A DNA stretch of 64,000 bases from NCBI RefSeq assembly GCF_009937975.1, contig NZ_AP018441.1:3782001-3846000 (forward strand), in the 5' to 3' direction. The notes beneath the pieces were generated by a model that saw only the letters and a list, made by a program, of their open reading frames with translations, did no database searches and had not been told where the DNA came from. Both the position numbers and the translations under genes were made by a program. Shown piece by piece: positions 35,651 through 44,134 of the stretch (positions are counted from its first letter, which is position 1; each line of letters opens with the position of its first letter). The stretch is from Undibacterium sp. YM2 (GTDB taxonomy: Bacteria > Pseudomonadota > Gammaproteobacteria > Burkholderiales > Burkholderiaceae_D).

Positions 35651-37879
35651 TTATGCAGCGGTACTCGCCTGCACCGCTACTGGTGCCGGGTGCATTTGCT
35701 GGGCACCGTCATGGGTCAGGCGATAGACAGCATCGACCTTGAGACCCTTGGGCAAGCCATGGGTAATGAAGAGCATGGTGACTTTGCCTTTGAGGGCATT
35801 GATCGTTTGTGCGAAGTGTTCTGCCGTGGTGGTATCAAGGGCGCTGGTGGCTTCGTCAAAGATGAGGATGCTGGGGCGTTTAAGCAGAGCACGGGCGATG
35901 GCAATGCGCTGCTTTTGACCGCCTGAGAGACCGGCACCGCGTTCGCCGATTTCTGTCTGGTAGCCTTTGGGCAGGCCTTCGATGACACTATGAATTTCTG
36001 CCATTTTGCAGGCGGCGACGATTTGCTCGAAGCCAGCATTGGGGCTGGCCATTTGCAGGTTGTCGTAGATGGTGCCTGAGAACAGGGTGGTCTCTTGCGG
36101 CACGACGCCAAAGAGGCTGCGCAATTCATTGGCAGACAGGTAGCGTATATCAACATTGTCGATGAGAATGCGACCCTGGCTAGGTTGGTAGAAGCCTTGC
36201 ATGAGTTTGGCAAGCGTGCTTTTACCGCAACCAGATGGGCCCATGATGGCGGTGGTCTGGCCTTGTGGAATATGCAGATCAAGGTTTTGATACACAGTGG
36301 GCAGGTGTTCGCCATATTTGAAAGCGAGATTGTGGATTTGTATGCTGCCTGCCTTGTTGCTGTCGCGCGCAGGAATGACCGAATAAGGTTCTGCCGGTGC
36401 GTTCATAAGGTCGCCAAGACGGTCTATGGAGAGGCTGGCTTGCTGGAATTGTTGCCACAGGCCGACCAGACGCAACATGGGTTGTGACAGGCGGCCAGAA
36501 AACATCTGGAAGGCCACCAGCATACCGATGGTAAAAGCGGTGTCATGCATGACAGTGTAGGCACCAATTGCCAGTATCAACAGGCTCATGATTTGTTCAA
36601 GCAGGTTGGCGAAGGTGTTGTAGGTGTTGGCCAGTTGCTTGGTGGCGAAACCTGCCTGTAGGTAGCTGGCGAGAAAGCCGCTGTATTTGCTGTTGAGTTG
36701 TGGTTCCAGCTGCAGGGATTTAACGGTTTCCAGACCAACAATGTACTCGGTCAAAAATGCCTGATTGCGTGCGCCGAGTTGGAATTGTTCTTGCAGCCTT
36801 TGCTGGAACAGGGGGGCGACGACAGTACTGAGGATGACAATGGTAGTCAGTATGGCTAAAGCGATCAGGGTCAGGGTGACGCTGTAGTAGAACATGATGC
36901 CGACAAAGATCAGCAGGAAGGGCAAATCAAGCACGAGGGTAACGCCAGCACTGGCGATGAATTCGCGTATGGTTTCTACGCCATGCAGGCGGGCAGCAAT
37001 GACGCCTGTGGGCCGGTGCTGGAAGTACATGGGTGGCAGTTTGAACAGACGCTCAAATACGGCGGAACCGAGTACGGCATCGACGCGGTTACCGGTGTGC
37101 AAAATCAGATATTGACGCAGCCATGACAAACCCGCTGAGAACAGCATGAAGACCGCCATGCCGATGGCAATGACGATCAAGGTGCTTTGGGTGTGATGCA
37201 CGACGACCTTGTCGATGATGGCCTGGGTAAACAAGGGGGTGGCCAGGGCAATCAGCTGTATCACCAGAGAAGCCAGCAAAATTTCTTGCCAGAGCTTTTT
37301 ATGCTTGAGCAATTCTGGGATAAACCAGCGAAAGCCGAATTTACGTTGCTGGCTGGTGGCCTGGTCACTGTCCGGGTCTGCCGCCGGATCAGCTTGCGGG
37401 GTAATGCGGGTAATCTGCCCCTGGTATCTCTGCTGAAATTCAGTCAGAAGTATGCTTCGAGGGCTGGCGTCTGAAGGTTCTACGATGAGGACTTGGCTGG
37501 TATCGGCTTGCAGGATCAGGGCGGGGACTAACGTAGGGGCAGGTGCGGAGGCAGGCTCTGACTTGTCCGGTCGTTCGCCCGCGGTGGGACTTCGCTCTTC
37601 GGTTTGAAAAGCGACATCGCTGATATCGCTTGCTGTTTCTGGTGCAGGGCTGAGCCAGGCGATGAGAGGGAATGATTCGTGCTGCAATTTGCCGCCCTTG
37701 CACTTGCGGGTGTCGGCATTGAAGCCATAAGCCTTGACGGCTATCAGCAAACCATCACTGGTGTAAGGAGCAGCAAACTGTTGTGCTGCCAGCTCAGAGG
37801 AGTATGGCTTGCGATGGAGCGCACAAAGCCCCTGTAATGCCCAGAACCAGGCATTACGGTCTAGAGAATGAGAGATCAT
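35651..37879 (-). CDS. HlyB-like type I secretion ABC exporter
   Basis: This 742-residue protein has a C39-like N-terminal domain (residues 1-75), a Pro/Ser/Glu-rich insertion (about 78-118), six membrane helices (about 195-470) and a nucleotide-binding domain: Walker A GPSGCGKST (about 545), signature LSGGQKQR (about 650), Walker B ILIFDEATSALD (about 670). The N-terminal domain starts SLDRNAWFWALQGLCALHRK and lacks the usual C39 catalytic Cys motif, so it is probably a non-cleaving docking domain as in HlyB, consistent with an RTX cargo that lacks a Gly-Gly leader. It is the first gene of the secretion locus. No clear ribosome site precedes the ATG at 37879. The transcriptional signals are likely in the 346-base gap to the right. 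Confidence 0.95.
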   Translation of the reverse strand: MISHSLDRNAWFWALQGLCALHRKPYSSELAAQQFAAPYTSDGLLIAVKAYGFNADTRKCKGGKLQHESFPLIAWLSPAPETASDISDVAFQTEERSPTAGERPDKSEPASAPAPTLVPALILQADTSQVLIVEPSDASPRSILLTEFQQRYQGQITRITPQADPAADPDSDQATSQQRKFGFRWFIPELLKHKKLWQEILLASLVIQLIALATPLFTQAIIDKVVVHHTQSTLIVIAIGMAVFMLFSAGLSWLRQYLILHTGNRVDAVLGSAVFERLFKLPPMYFQHRPTGVIAARLHGVETIREFIASAGVTLVLDLPFLLIFVGIMFYYSVTLTLIALAILTTIVILSTVVAPLFQQRLQEQFQLGARNQAFLTEYIVGLETVKSLQLEPQLNSKYSGFLASYLQAGFATKQLANTYNTFANLLEQIMSLLILAIGAYTVMHDTAFTIGMLVAFQMFSGRLSQPMLRLVGLWQQFQQASLSIDRLGDLMNAPAEPYSVIPARDSNKAGSIQIHNLAFKYGEHLPTVYQNLDLHIPQGQTTAIMGPSGCGKSTLAKLMQGFYQPSQGRILIDNVDIRYLSANELRSLFGVVPQETTLFSGTIYDNLQMASPNAGFEQIVAACKMAEIHSVIEGLPKGYQTEIGERGAGLSGGQKQRIAIARALLKRPSILIFDEATSALDTTTAEHFAQTINALKGKVTMLFITHGLPKGLKVDAVYRLTHDGAQQMHPAPVAVQASTAA

Positions 37880-38225
37880 GAAGGATGGATAAAATGAGAA
37901 AAATGGTTTATGCCGTAGGATGGGTCCTACAATATGTATCGTATTGTATCTTTATACTCACAACAAATGCAATATTTTGTGAATTTCTTGCGCAAAGATC
38001 AATTTCCGTGTAGAAATTTCTATTGAGGAACTTTTCACTCTGCTTACTCCTGTTTGCATTCTGCGTTCACCGCACTACCAGCACAAAATAGCTTCGCGCT
38101 GCCAGTCAAAATAATTTCATAGAAGCTGTAAATTTTTCTTATCCCCTGCGAATAACAAAGCAAGAGTTTAGTGAAGCTATACAGCAAGCTCGCTAGACAT
38201 GAACTCATTATTTCCGGGAGATATC
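37880..38225. promoter_or_regulatory. Divergent regulatory gap before the type I secretion locus, with an inverted repeat
   Basis: No gene is seen in this AT-rich gap between the exporter gene and the plus-strand LolA-like gene. An inverted repeat ACAATA-N7-TATTGT lies at 37929-37947, inside a possible minus-strand promoter region (TTGTGA, then GATACA 17 bases on). The repeat does not match the Fur consensus. Confidence 0.35.
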
Positions 38226-39005
38226 ATGTACGGTTTGATTTTAATGCGCGGTTTTATACTTGTCTTATTTTATGCATGCTGGTCTTGCACAGCATTTGCG
38301 CAGACTGCCAAAACCAGTTTGCCAGCCACTGTCAATATGACGCTTGAGCATGTCATGCAAGCGCATCTGGCGGCACTTGGGGATGTGAGCAAGTTGCAGT
38401 CGCGTCGCGTTAAATTGCGCATCATAGGGATGGCACCATTTGAAATACCGACGACAGTAGAAGCAAAGCGCCCCAACCTGTTACGGCGGGACGTGCTGGT
38501 ACAAGGGCAAACACAGATATCGGCTTATGATGGCAAGGATGCGTGGAAGATAGACCCCTTTCTGACTAGCGGCAAAAAAACGGTTGATTTATCAGCCGAA
38601 GAATTGCCTGCCATGCTGGAAGAAAGTTATTTTGATGGGATACTGGTGGCGGCGCAAAAGCTCGGGTTTCCCTTGCACTATGTGGGTATGGAAAAACTTG
38701 ATGGGCGGCGTGTGCATGTGCTGAAGGTCAGCATTCCTGCTACGGGTGAATCGACTATCTATCTGGATGCTGACAGTTTTCTGGAAATCAAGCGTCTGCA
38801 AAAGCGCCCTGTCATGGGTCGCATGACTGAGCTGGAAGTCTATACCAGTGATTACCGCCTGCATGATGGCCTGAAGGTGGCTTATCGTTTTGAGATAGGC
38901 ACCAAGGGCTCTGCGCAGCGCATGAGCATTGTGGTGGATGCGGTGGAAAATAATCCGGTCATTGCTGCCAGCCGTTTTCAACGCGCTGCTAATTTGGCGA
39001 ACTGA
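38226..39005 (+). CDS. Periplasmic LolA-like fold protein of unknown function
   Basis: This 259-residue exported protein starts at ATG 38226 with GGGAG six bases before it. The signal peptide ends CWSCTAFAQ. The mature part alternates short beta strands in the pattern of LolA/LolB-like outer-membrane lipoprotein carriers (SRRVKLRIIGM, KRPNLLRRDVLVQGQTQIS, YDGKDAWKIDPF, STIYLDADSFLEIKRLQ, LKVAYRFEIGTKG). These proteins form half-barrels that hold lipid. It heads a plus-strand run with an acyltransferase (gap six bases), an ECF sigma factor and a membrane protein, so a lipid or envelope role is likely. No specific family name can be given. Confidence 0.7.
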   Translation: MYGLILMRGFILVLFYACWSCTAFAQTAKTSLPATVNMTLEHVMQAHLAALGDVSKLQSRRVKLRIIGMAPFEIPTTVEAKRPNLLRRDVLVQGQTQISAYDGKDAWKIDPFLTSGKKTVDLSAEELPAMLEESYFDGILVAAQKLGFPLHYVGMEKLDGRRVHVLKVSIPATGESTIYLDADSFLEIKRLQKRPVMGRMTELEVYTSDYRLHDGLKVAYRFEIGTKGSAQRMSIVVDAVENNPVIAASRFQRAANLAN

Positions 39006-39011
39006 GCCATC

Positions 39012-40286
39012 ATGCAAAACGATGCCACTATTAATGCAGGTAATGCAGGCCTCTCTGCAATCGCACCCGCGCATGCCCAAGCCACGCAAACCGCAGCAAC
39101 TGGCGAACGCCTGCATGGACTGGATGCCTTGCGTGCCGGGGCCCTGCTGTTGGGCGTGCTTTTACATGCGAGCATTTCTTTTTTGCCTGGCGCCAAATTC
39201 TTTTGGATGGTCAGCGACAATCAAAAAACCGCATTGCTGGGGCCAGTGTTCTTTGTCATCCATATTTTCAGGATGCCTTTGTTCTTCATGCTGGCCGGTT
39301 ATTTTGCCCATCTGGTTTTGCAAAAGAAAGGCTGGGCTGGTTTTATCAAGGACAGGCTCAAACGCATCACCCTGCCCTTGCTGCTTGGCTGGCCTGTAAT
39401 ATTTGCAGCGATCGTTGCCGCCATTGTGCTAGCTTCCTGGGTGCGCAATGGCGGCAGCCTGCCGCAAAAGTCACCGCCTCCACCGACCTTTACGGCTGAC
39501 AGTTTCCCGCTTGCGCACTTGTGGTTTTTGTATATGCTGACGCTGCTGTACGCGGTGTATCTGGGTCTTTGGGCTGTCTGCAGGCAACTGGGTATCCTGC
39601 CCCAACTGAAGCGCTGTGCAGACTGGCTCATGCCCGTAATGTCAGGCTGGCTTGGCCCCATGTTGCTGGCACTACCGGTGGCGCTGGCCTTGTTTTATAC
39701 GCCTTACTGGGTGAGCTGGTTTGGCGTGCCTACACCAGATCAATCGCTCTACCCTGGGCGAGCAGCCTGGATCAGTTTTGGCATGGCGTTTGGCTTTGGC
39801 TGGATGTTGCAACAGTCAGCGACTACATTGCCACGGTGGCAGCGCCGCTGGCCCTGGCACCTAAGCCTGGCATTCTTGATGGCCGCTTGCTGCCTGTATC
39901 TGGGCGGCCTGACACCAAAACTGGTACCAGCAGTACATGATGACAGCAAGCTGATCTTTGCCTGGCTATATGCAGCGACGGCCTGGAATTTTTGTTTTGG
40001 TCTGACTGGTCTGGCGCTAAAATTCATGAGGCAGGCAAACCCCAGGCTACGTTACCTGGCAGATGCTTCTTACTGGATTTATCTGGTGCACCTGCCCCTG
40101 GTGATGGTTTTGCAGGCCCTGGTATCGCGTAGTGAGTGGCATTGGGCAATCAAACTGACCGCAGTCTTGCTGGGTACACTGGTTTTGGCTTTGCTCAGCT
40201 ATCGCTATCTGGTCCGGTTTACATGGATAGGCAAGCTCTTGAATGGCCAGCGTCATGTTGCTCACCGGCAGCACGCACGGGCCTGA
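39012..40286 (+). CDS. Acyltransferase 3 family membrane protein (OpgC/MdoC-like)
   Basis: This 424-residue integral membrane protein has about ten hydrophobic helices. A soluble Ala/Thr-rich N-terminus of about 33 residues precedes the motif RLHGLDALRAGALLLGVLLHAS, where the His is the family's catalytic residue. FRMPLFFMLAGYFAHLVLQKKG follows and is typical of acyltransferase 3 (PF01757) proteins. Members transfer acetyl, succinyl or other acyl groups to sugars or glucans, taking the donor from the cytoplasm. Similarity to glucan-modifying MdoC proteins is only at motif level. It starts six bases after the LolA-like gene and ends five bases before the sigma-factor gene, so all are co-transcribed. 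Confidence 0.85.
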   Translation: MQNDATINAGNAGLSAIAPAHAQATQTAATGERLHGLDALRAGALLLGVLLHASISFLPGAKFFWMVSDNQKTALLGPVFFVIHIFRMPLFFMLAGYFAHLVLQKKGWAGFIKDRLKRITLPLLLGWPVIFAAIVAAIVLASWVRNGGSLPQKSPPPPTFTADSFPLAHLWFLYMLTLLYAVYLGLWAVCRQLGILPQLKRCADWLMPVMSGWLGPMLLALPVALALFYTPYWVSWFGVPTPDQSLYPGRAAWISFGMAFGFGWMLQQSATTLPRWQRRWPWHLSLAFLMAACCLYLGGLTPKLVPAVHDDSKLIFAWLYAATAWNFCFGLTGLALKFMRQANPRLRYLADASYWIYLVHLPLVMVLQALVSRSEWHWAIKLTAVLLGTLVLALLSYRYLVRFTWIGKLLNGQRHVAHRQHARA

Positions 40287-40291
40287 CATCG

Positions 40292-40801
40292 ATGAACGGG
40301 TATATGGACGAAGAACTCTTCTTGCAGCAACTCGCCATGCATAAACGCCTGCTGTACAAGGTGGCCTATAGCTATTGCCGCCATGCCGAAGACAGGCGTG
40401 ATCTGGTGCAGGAAATGGTCATGCAGTTATGGCGTTCTTTTCGCAGTTTTGATCAGCGCGTGCAGTTTTCTACCTGGATGTACCGCATTGCAATGAATGT
40501 CGCTATTTCGCACTACCGCAGTGAGAAACGGCAAGTGCGCGACACGCTGCCACTGGAAGAGTTTGGTCTGGACATCGCCGAAGCAGACCAACTCTACAAC
40601 GCCCAGAGTGACAATATGCGCACGCTGGACAAACTCATCAGCGAACTTGATGAACTTAACCGCGCCCTGATTCTGCTGTTCATGGATGGCCATGACAATG
40701 ATGAGATCGCCAGCATCATGGGGCTCAGCACTGCCAATGTTGCCACGCGCATGACACGCATCAAACAGAAATTGCAAGCCCGCTTTGCAGAAGGAAATTA
40801 A
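40292..40801 (+). CDS. ECF-type RNA polymerase sigma factor
   Basis: This 169-residue protein starts at ATG 40292, or possibly at ATG 40304. Region 2 is visible as YRIAMNVAISHYRSEKR after DRRDLVQEMVMQLWRSFRSF, and region 4 as LNRALILLFMDGHDNDEIAS followed by STANVATRMTRIKQKL. Region 3 is absent, as in ECF sigma factors. It would direct RNA polymerase to a small regulon, probably for an envelope signal. The next gene starts one base after its stop and encodes a membrane protein that is a good candidate for its anti-sigma. Which signal is sensed is unknown. Confidence 0.9.
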   Translation: MNGYMDEELFLQQLAMHKRLLYKVAYSYCRHAEDRRDLVQEMVMQLWRSFRSFDQRVQFSTWMYRIAMNVAISHYRSEKRQVRDTLPLEEFGLDIAEADQLYNAQSDNMRTLDKLISELDELNRALILLFMDGHDNDEIASIMGLSTANVATRMTRIKQKLQARFAEGN

Positions 40802-40802
40802 G

Positions 40803-41507
40803 ATGGATCTCGATCTCTTGAAAGCCGAATGGCAAGCCCGCGACCAGCGCCTCGAGCTGGCCGTCAGAATGAATACCCAGATGCTGCGCCTGTCCTTGCT
40901 GGAACAGCACAGGCGTGAAATCGCCAAATGGGGCTGGGTCGATAAATATGAAATCATCGCAGGCACCCCGGTCTTTATTTATCTGATCTGGTTTCTATCG
41001 CATCACATCGGCAACTGGCAATTTGCCTTGCCTGCGTTTGCCCTGCTGGTATGGACCATCGCCATGCCGATATGCAATCACCGCTTGCGCCACGCCTTGC
41101 AGGACATGGATTTTGGCCAGCCCGTCACTGTTGTGCAAAAGCAGTTAGCAGAACACAAGGCCAGGCGCCTGAGTTTGCTGAAGTGGGCATTTTTGCTGGG
41201 GCAGATAGTCTGGTTCATTCCTTTCATACTGGTGCTGTTCAAGGGTGTGTTTGGCGTGGATCTGTACCTTAAAACCTCTAACTTCATCGGCCCCAGCCTG
41301 TTAGGTGGTTTCTTGTTCATCCCGCTGGCGATAGGCATGTCCAAATTATTGTCGGGCCGCTTGCAACACTCTGCCCGCTTCCAGGCTTTTACCGATATGC
41401 TGGCAGGCAATGACATTATCCGGTCACGCCAGTTCCTGGCCAGGATTGCGCAGTTTGAAGAAACGCCTGAAGAATTCAGCACGCACACCAAAAACCAAAG
41501 CAACTGA
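40803..41507 (+). CDS. Membrane protein, candidate anti-sigma partner
   Basis: This 234-residue protein begins one base after the sigma-factor stop, with AGGA eight bases before the ATG. Its N-terminus is a soluble helical stretch (MDLDLLKAEWQARDQRLELAVRMN), followed by two to four hydrophobic helices (about 54-95 and 130-190) and a soluble tail. It lacks the HCC zinc motif of classical ZAS anti-sigmas. Position and topology make it a plausible membrane inhibitor of the upstream sigma factor, but no family is recognised. A small inverted repeat (41504-41520) overlaps its stop codon. Confidence 0.7.
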   Translation: MDLDLLKAEWQARDQRLELAVRMNTQMLRLSLLEQHRREIAKWGWVDKYEIIAGTPVFIYLIWFLSHHIGNWQFALPAFALLVWTIAMPICNHRLRHALQDMDFGQPVTVVQKQLAEHKARRLSLLKWAFLLGQIVWFIPFILVLFKGVFGVDLYLKTSNFIGPSLLGGFLFIPLAIGMSKLLSGRLQHSARFQAFTDMLAGNDIIRSRQFLARIAQFEETPEEFSTHTKNQSN

Positions 41508-41620
41508 TTTTTAAAATCAGTTTAGATAAATTATGTCACAACAGTGATGAGACGATTGCCGATGCAGGCTAGCAAATAAATTAATCGCATGAATATGTTG
41601 AAATATGCTGAGTAATTAGT

Positions 41621-42256
41621 TTAATGTATTTCACCATAATTTTTTCTGTACTCTGCTATCAGTCTGAATGTATCAGGCAAATTATCCATCCCCGCGAGTG
41701 CATTAATCGCTTCTTCATAAGCGGGATTAATCTGTAGTGCACTCTTAAAACTGTCGATTGCCTGTTCATACCTGCCTTGCGCGCGGTAAGCCAGACCCAA
41801 ATTGAAATACGATTCATCTTTCAAGTGATGGTCTTCACGCAAGGCTATCTCGAAGCAGCTGATCGCTGCATCAAATTCCTCCATGTACATGAGGTTTGCC
41901 CCCTTGAGTATCCAGGGCCAGCCATGATCAATATCGGCATGTTTGCAACCCGTCTCAAACCAGGGAAGTGCCTCTTTGGGGGACTGAAAATCCTGCACCA
42001 GTACGGCAATCTGCATTGCGACGAACCCCTTATAAGTTTCGGGTGCCAGTTTATAGGCGGTGATCAGGGCCTGCAAACTCTCCTTATTCCGGCTCAGATC
42101 CTTGAGAGCGGCACCATATAATGACCAGGCCCTGCCATGTTGGGGTCGTGATTTTACATATACTTCCAGAAGTTCTACCACATGGCTGGGATGAAGATCT
42201 GTCTTTGACAGATCTTCTGCACGTTTATAAATTTCATCGAGGAGCTCACTGGTCAT
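41621..42256 (-). CDS. Tetratricopeptide-repeat protein
   Basis: This 211-residue protein is predicted to be all helical, with no signal peptide or membrane segment. At least three TPR motifs can be read: GRAWSLYGAALKDLSRNKES, FDAAISCFEIALREDHHLKD, and DESYFNLGLAYRAQGRYEQA followed by FKSALQINPAYEEAINALAG. TPR proteins act as docking scaffolds. It lies alone on the minus strand, 85 bases from the acyltransferase upstream of it. No partner is evident. Confidence 0.85.
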   Translation of the reverse strand: MTSELLDEIYKRAEDLSKTDLHPSHVVELLEVYVKSRPQHGRAWSLYGAALKDLSRNKESLQALITAYKLAPETYKGFVAMQIAVLVQDFQSPKEALPWFETGCKHADIDHGWPWILKGANLMYMEEFDAAISCFEIALREDHHLKDESYFNLGLAYRAQGRYEQAIDSFKSALQINPAYEEAINALAGMDNLPDTFRLIAEYRKNYGEIH

Positions 42257-42341
42257 GGTAGTCCTTGTCCTTTTTGACCTTGGTACATGTATCGCAGATT
42301 AATAATCAATTTAGCGCAGTATGCAAACGCAATTGATATGA

Positions 42342-43415
42342 TCAGGCACTGCCGCGCACTTTGGGTATATGAGTCCTGGGCAAGAGTAGGCTGTGCAAGA
42401 GCTTGTTCTTTTTGACCAGCATCAATAATAACAGCGGTAGCAATAGTCCAGCCACAAATGCCAGGCTGGCATTCAGGTAGGCATATGTGCTCACCCGCGA
42501 CAGCAGGCCAAATATTTTCCACTCTATCCATGAATGAAAAATCATGATGAATAAACTGCTGGTACCCAGATAAGCCAGCGCTTTGCCTGGCCCGCCAGCG
42601 TACTGCAGGCAGCTTGATAGCGACAGTACCAGGTAGATACCGAGGATAGCCTGGGCGGTCGAAATCCACCAGTTGCCATACAGGCGCATGTTCAGGTCTA
42701 TGGTTTCGTCAAAAAAGAAATGTAGGGCAGCAAAAAGGAGCAAGGCAATTGCAAACATCCAGGGCTGGAACCTGAAGCGCATGACAGGCTCATGCATGAC
42801 ATAACCAAGCAGGATGAAAGCAGTACTGATGCCCACCAGATCCAGACCCCAGGGCAAGCCGGGGAAATTGTGCTGGTGATTACCTACAGCCCGATTCAGA
42901 CCTTCAAACTGCTGCGTATCCATCCCGGCAAATTGCTGAGTCATGATGATGCCCAGGGCTAGCAGGATGGCAGTACTCAGTGCGGGCAATAACATGCCAG
43001 ACCCTAAACGGTGCATCAGACGCAAAAGTATCCAGGCCAATATAATAGCCAGGAACAAATGCGGCAGATACCACAGCGGCACCCATTCTATGGTACTGCC
43101 CGTGCCATAAAACATACCCAGAAAATAGCTGCGGGCATCGATACCTGACCAGACTATGCGCGCCAGCCCCCAGGCTGACAGCACGACGAAGAAGGGCTTT
43201 AATAGCGCATCAATCTTGAAGACCAGAAAATCCCTGAAGTCGGTATCCTGATGCAGGACAGCCCCGGACAAAAAGAAAAACAGGGGCATGTGAAAAGAAA
43301 AAATAATGCGGAACAGTTCGCCATGATCATGGGCGATGATCCAGTTATGTCCAAAGACAACCAGGATGATGCCTATGCCTTTGGCGATATCAATGCTGGT
43401 GTTACGTTCTGACAT
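42342..43415 (-). CDS. Acyltransferase 3 family membrane protein (NolL/fucose acetylase-like)
   Basis: This 357-residue integral membrane protein has ten or so helices. The N-terminal motif IDIAKGIGIILVVFGHNW with the catalytic His, followed by FRIIFSFHMPLFFFLSGAVL, marks the acyltransferase 3 group that includes the fucose O-acetylase NolL. Such proteins O-acetylate surface sugars. It is different in sequence from the other acyltransferase in this window (39012-40286) and has no sugar genes beside it. The ATG at 43415 gives the standard start of the family. It reads in the same direction as the GNAT gene upstream, with a 43-base gap. Confidence 0.88.
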   Translation of the reverse strand: MSERNTSIDIAKGIGIILVVFGHNWIIAHDHGELFRIIFSFHMPLFFFLSGAVLHQDTDFRDFLVFKIDALLKPFFVVLSAWGLARIVWSGIDARSYFLGMFYGTGSTIEWVPLWYLPHLFLAIILAWILLRLMHRLGSGMLLPALSTAILLALGIIMTQQFAGMDTQQFEGLNRAVGNHQHNFPGLPWGLDLVGISTAFILLGYVMHEPVMRFRFQPWMFAIALLLFAALHFFFDETIDLNMRLYGNWWISTAQAILGIYLVLSLSSCLQYAGGPGKALAYLGTSSLFIMIFHSWIEWKIFGLLSRVSTYAYLNASLAFVAGLLLPLLLLMLVKKNKLLHSLLLPRTHIPKVRGSA

Positions 43416-43458
43416 GAATCTCCATCAATAAAACGCAAGTACGGCTGTACACAAAGAC

Positions 43459-44028
43459 CTATTTTTGCACCAGGTAATTCAATTCGGCATGCCAGTCTTG
43501 CGGCAATAATGCGTGTACGGCAGCAGTCATTGGTACGCCACCTACCACCAGGCGATTACGCGCCATGCATTCCAGATGCGCACCTACTTTTTTTGCAACG
43601 GCAATGCTGGCGACATTGCCCTCAGCAGCGACGATCTCTATGCGGTGAAAGCCCAGTTGCTTAAAGCCTGCGTCGGCCAGCAACATCGCCGCCTGGCTGG
43701 CAATACCACGCCCTTGTATAGGCTGTCTGACCCAGTAACCGAGATTACAATAATTATGCAGCTTGCTGATCATGTTCAGGCCTGCACCGCCGAGCAATTC
43801 CTTGCCATCTTCGCTGAAGATGCCAAACTCATAGGCCGCACCCTCTTCCCGCCCTTTATCACACACCGCAAACCAGTCGCGCGCATGTTCACTATTAAAA
43901 TCAGCATGACACCAGCTCATCCAGCGCCCAACCGTCGCTACCGATTCACGTACTACTGCAGCAAACATGTCAGCATCAGCAGATTCATAAGCGCGCAGGC
44001 AAATACCGGGGGCAGTGATTTTTCTCAT
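43459..44028 (-). CDS. GNAT family N-acetyltransferase (RimJ/RimL type)
   Basis: This 189-residue enzyme has the GNAT fold: an N-terminal strand ICLRAYESADADMFAAVV, the acetyl-CoA pyrophosphate loop at RQPIQGRGIASQAAMLLAD (motif A, Q/RxxGxG/A), and HRIEIVAAEGNVASIAVAKK (motif B) before VGAHLECMARN. RimJ/RimL-like enzymes acetylate protein N-termini or small amines. The substrate cannot be inferred. Confidence 0.88.
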   Translation of the reverse strand: MRKITAPGICLRAYESADADMFAAVVRESVATVGRWMSWCHADFNSEHARDWFAVCDKGREEGAAYEFGIFSEDGKELLGGAGLNMISKLHNYCNLGYWVRQPIQGRGIASQAAMLLADAGFKQLGFHRIEIVAAEGNVASIAVAKKVGAHLECMARNRLVVGGVPMTAAVHALLPQDWHAELNYLVQK

Positions 44029-44102
44029 TATAAATAATTAATATGTACACAGCACGAGTATAGCCTGAGCAATACACCCGGTGGTAGTCAGCTGGATCAA
44101 TG

Positions 44103-44128
44103 AAAAAAGCCCTGTTGTTTAACAGGGC
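44103..44128 (-). terminator. Terminator after the CobD/CbiB-like gene
   Basis: On the minus strand GCCCTGTT and AACAGGGC pair around a four-base loop and are followed by T6, seven bases after the stop codon. Confidence 0.88.
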
Positions 44129-44134
44129 CTCTAT

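Noticed and set aside
42253..42669. 138-codon minus-strand frame inside the second acyltransferase gene
   Set aside because: It overlaps a well-supported coding frame and shows no recognisable domain.
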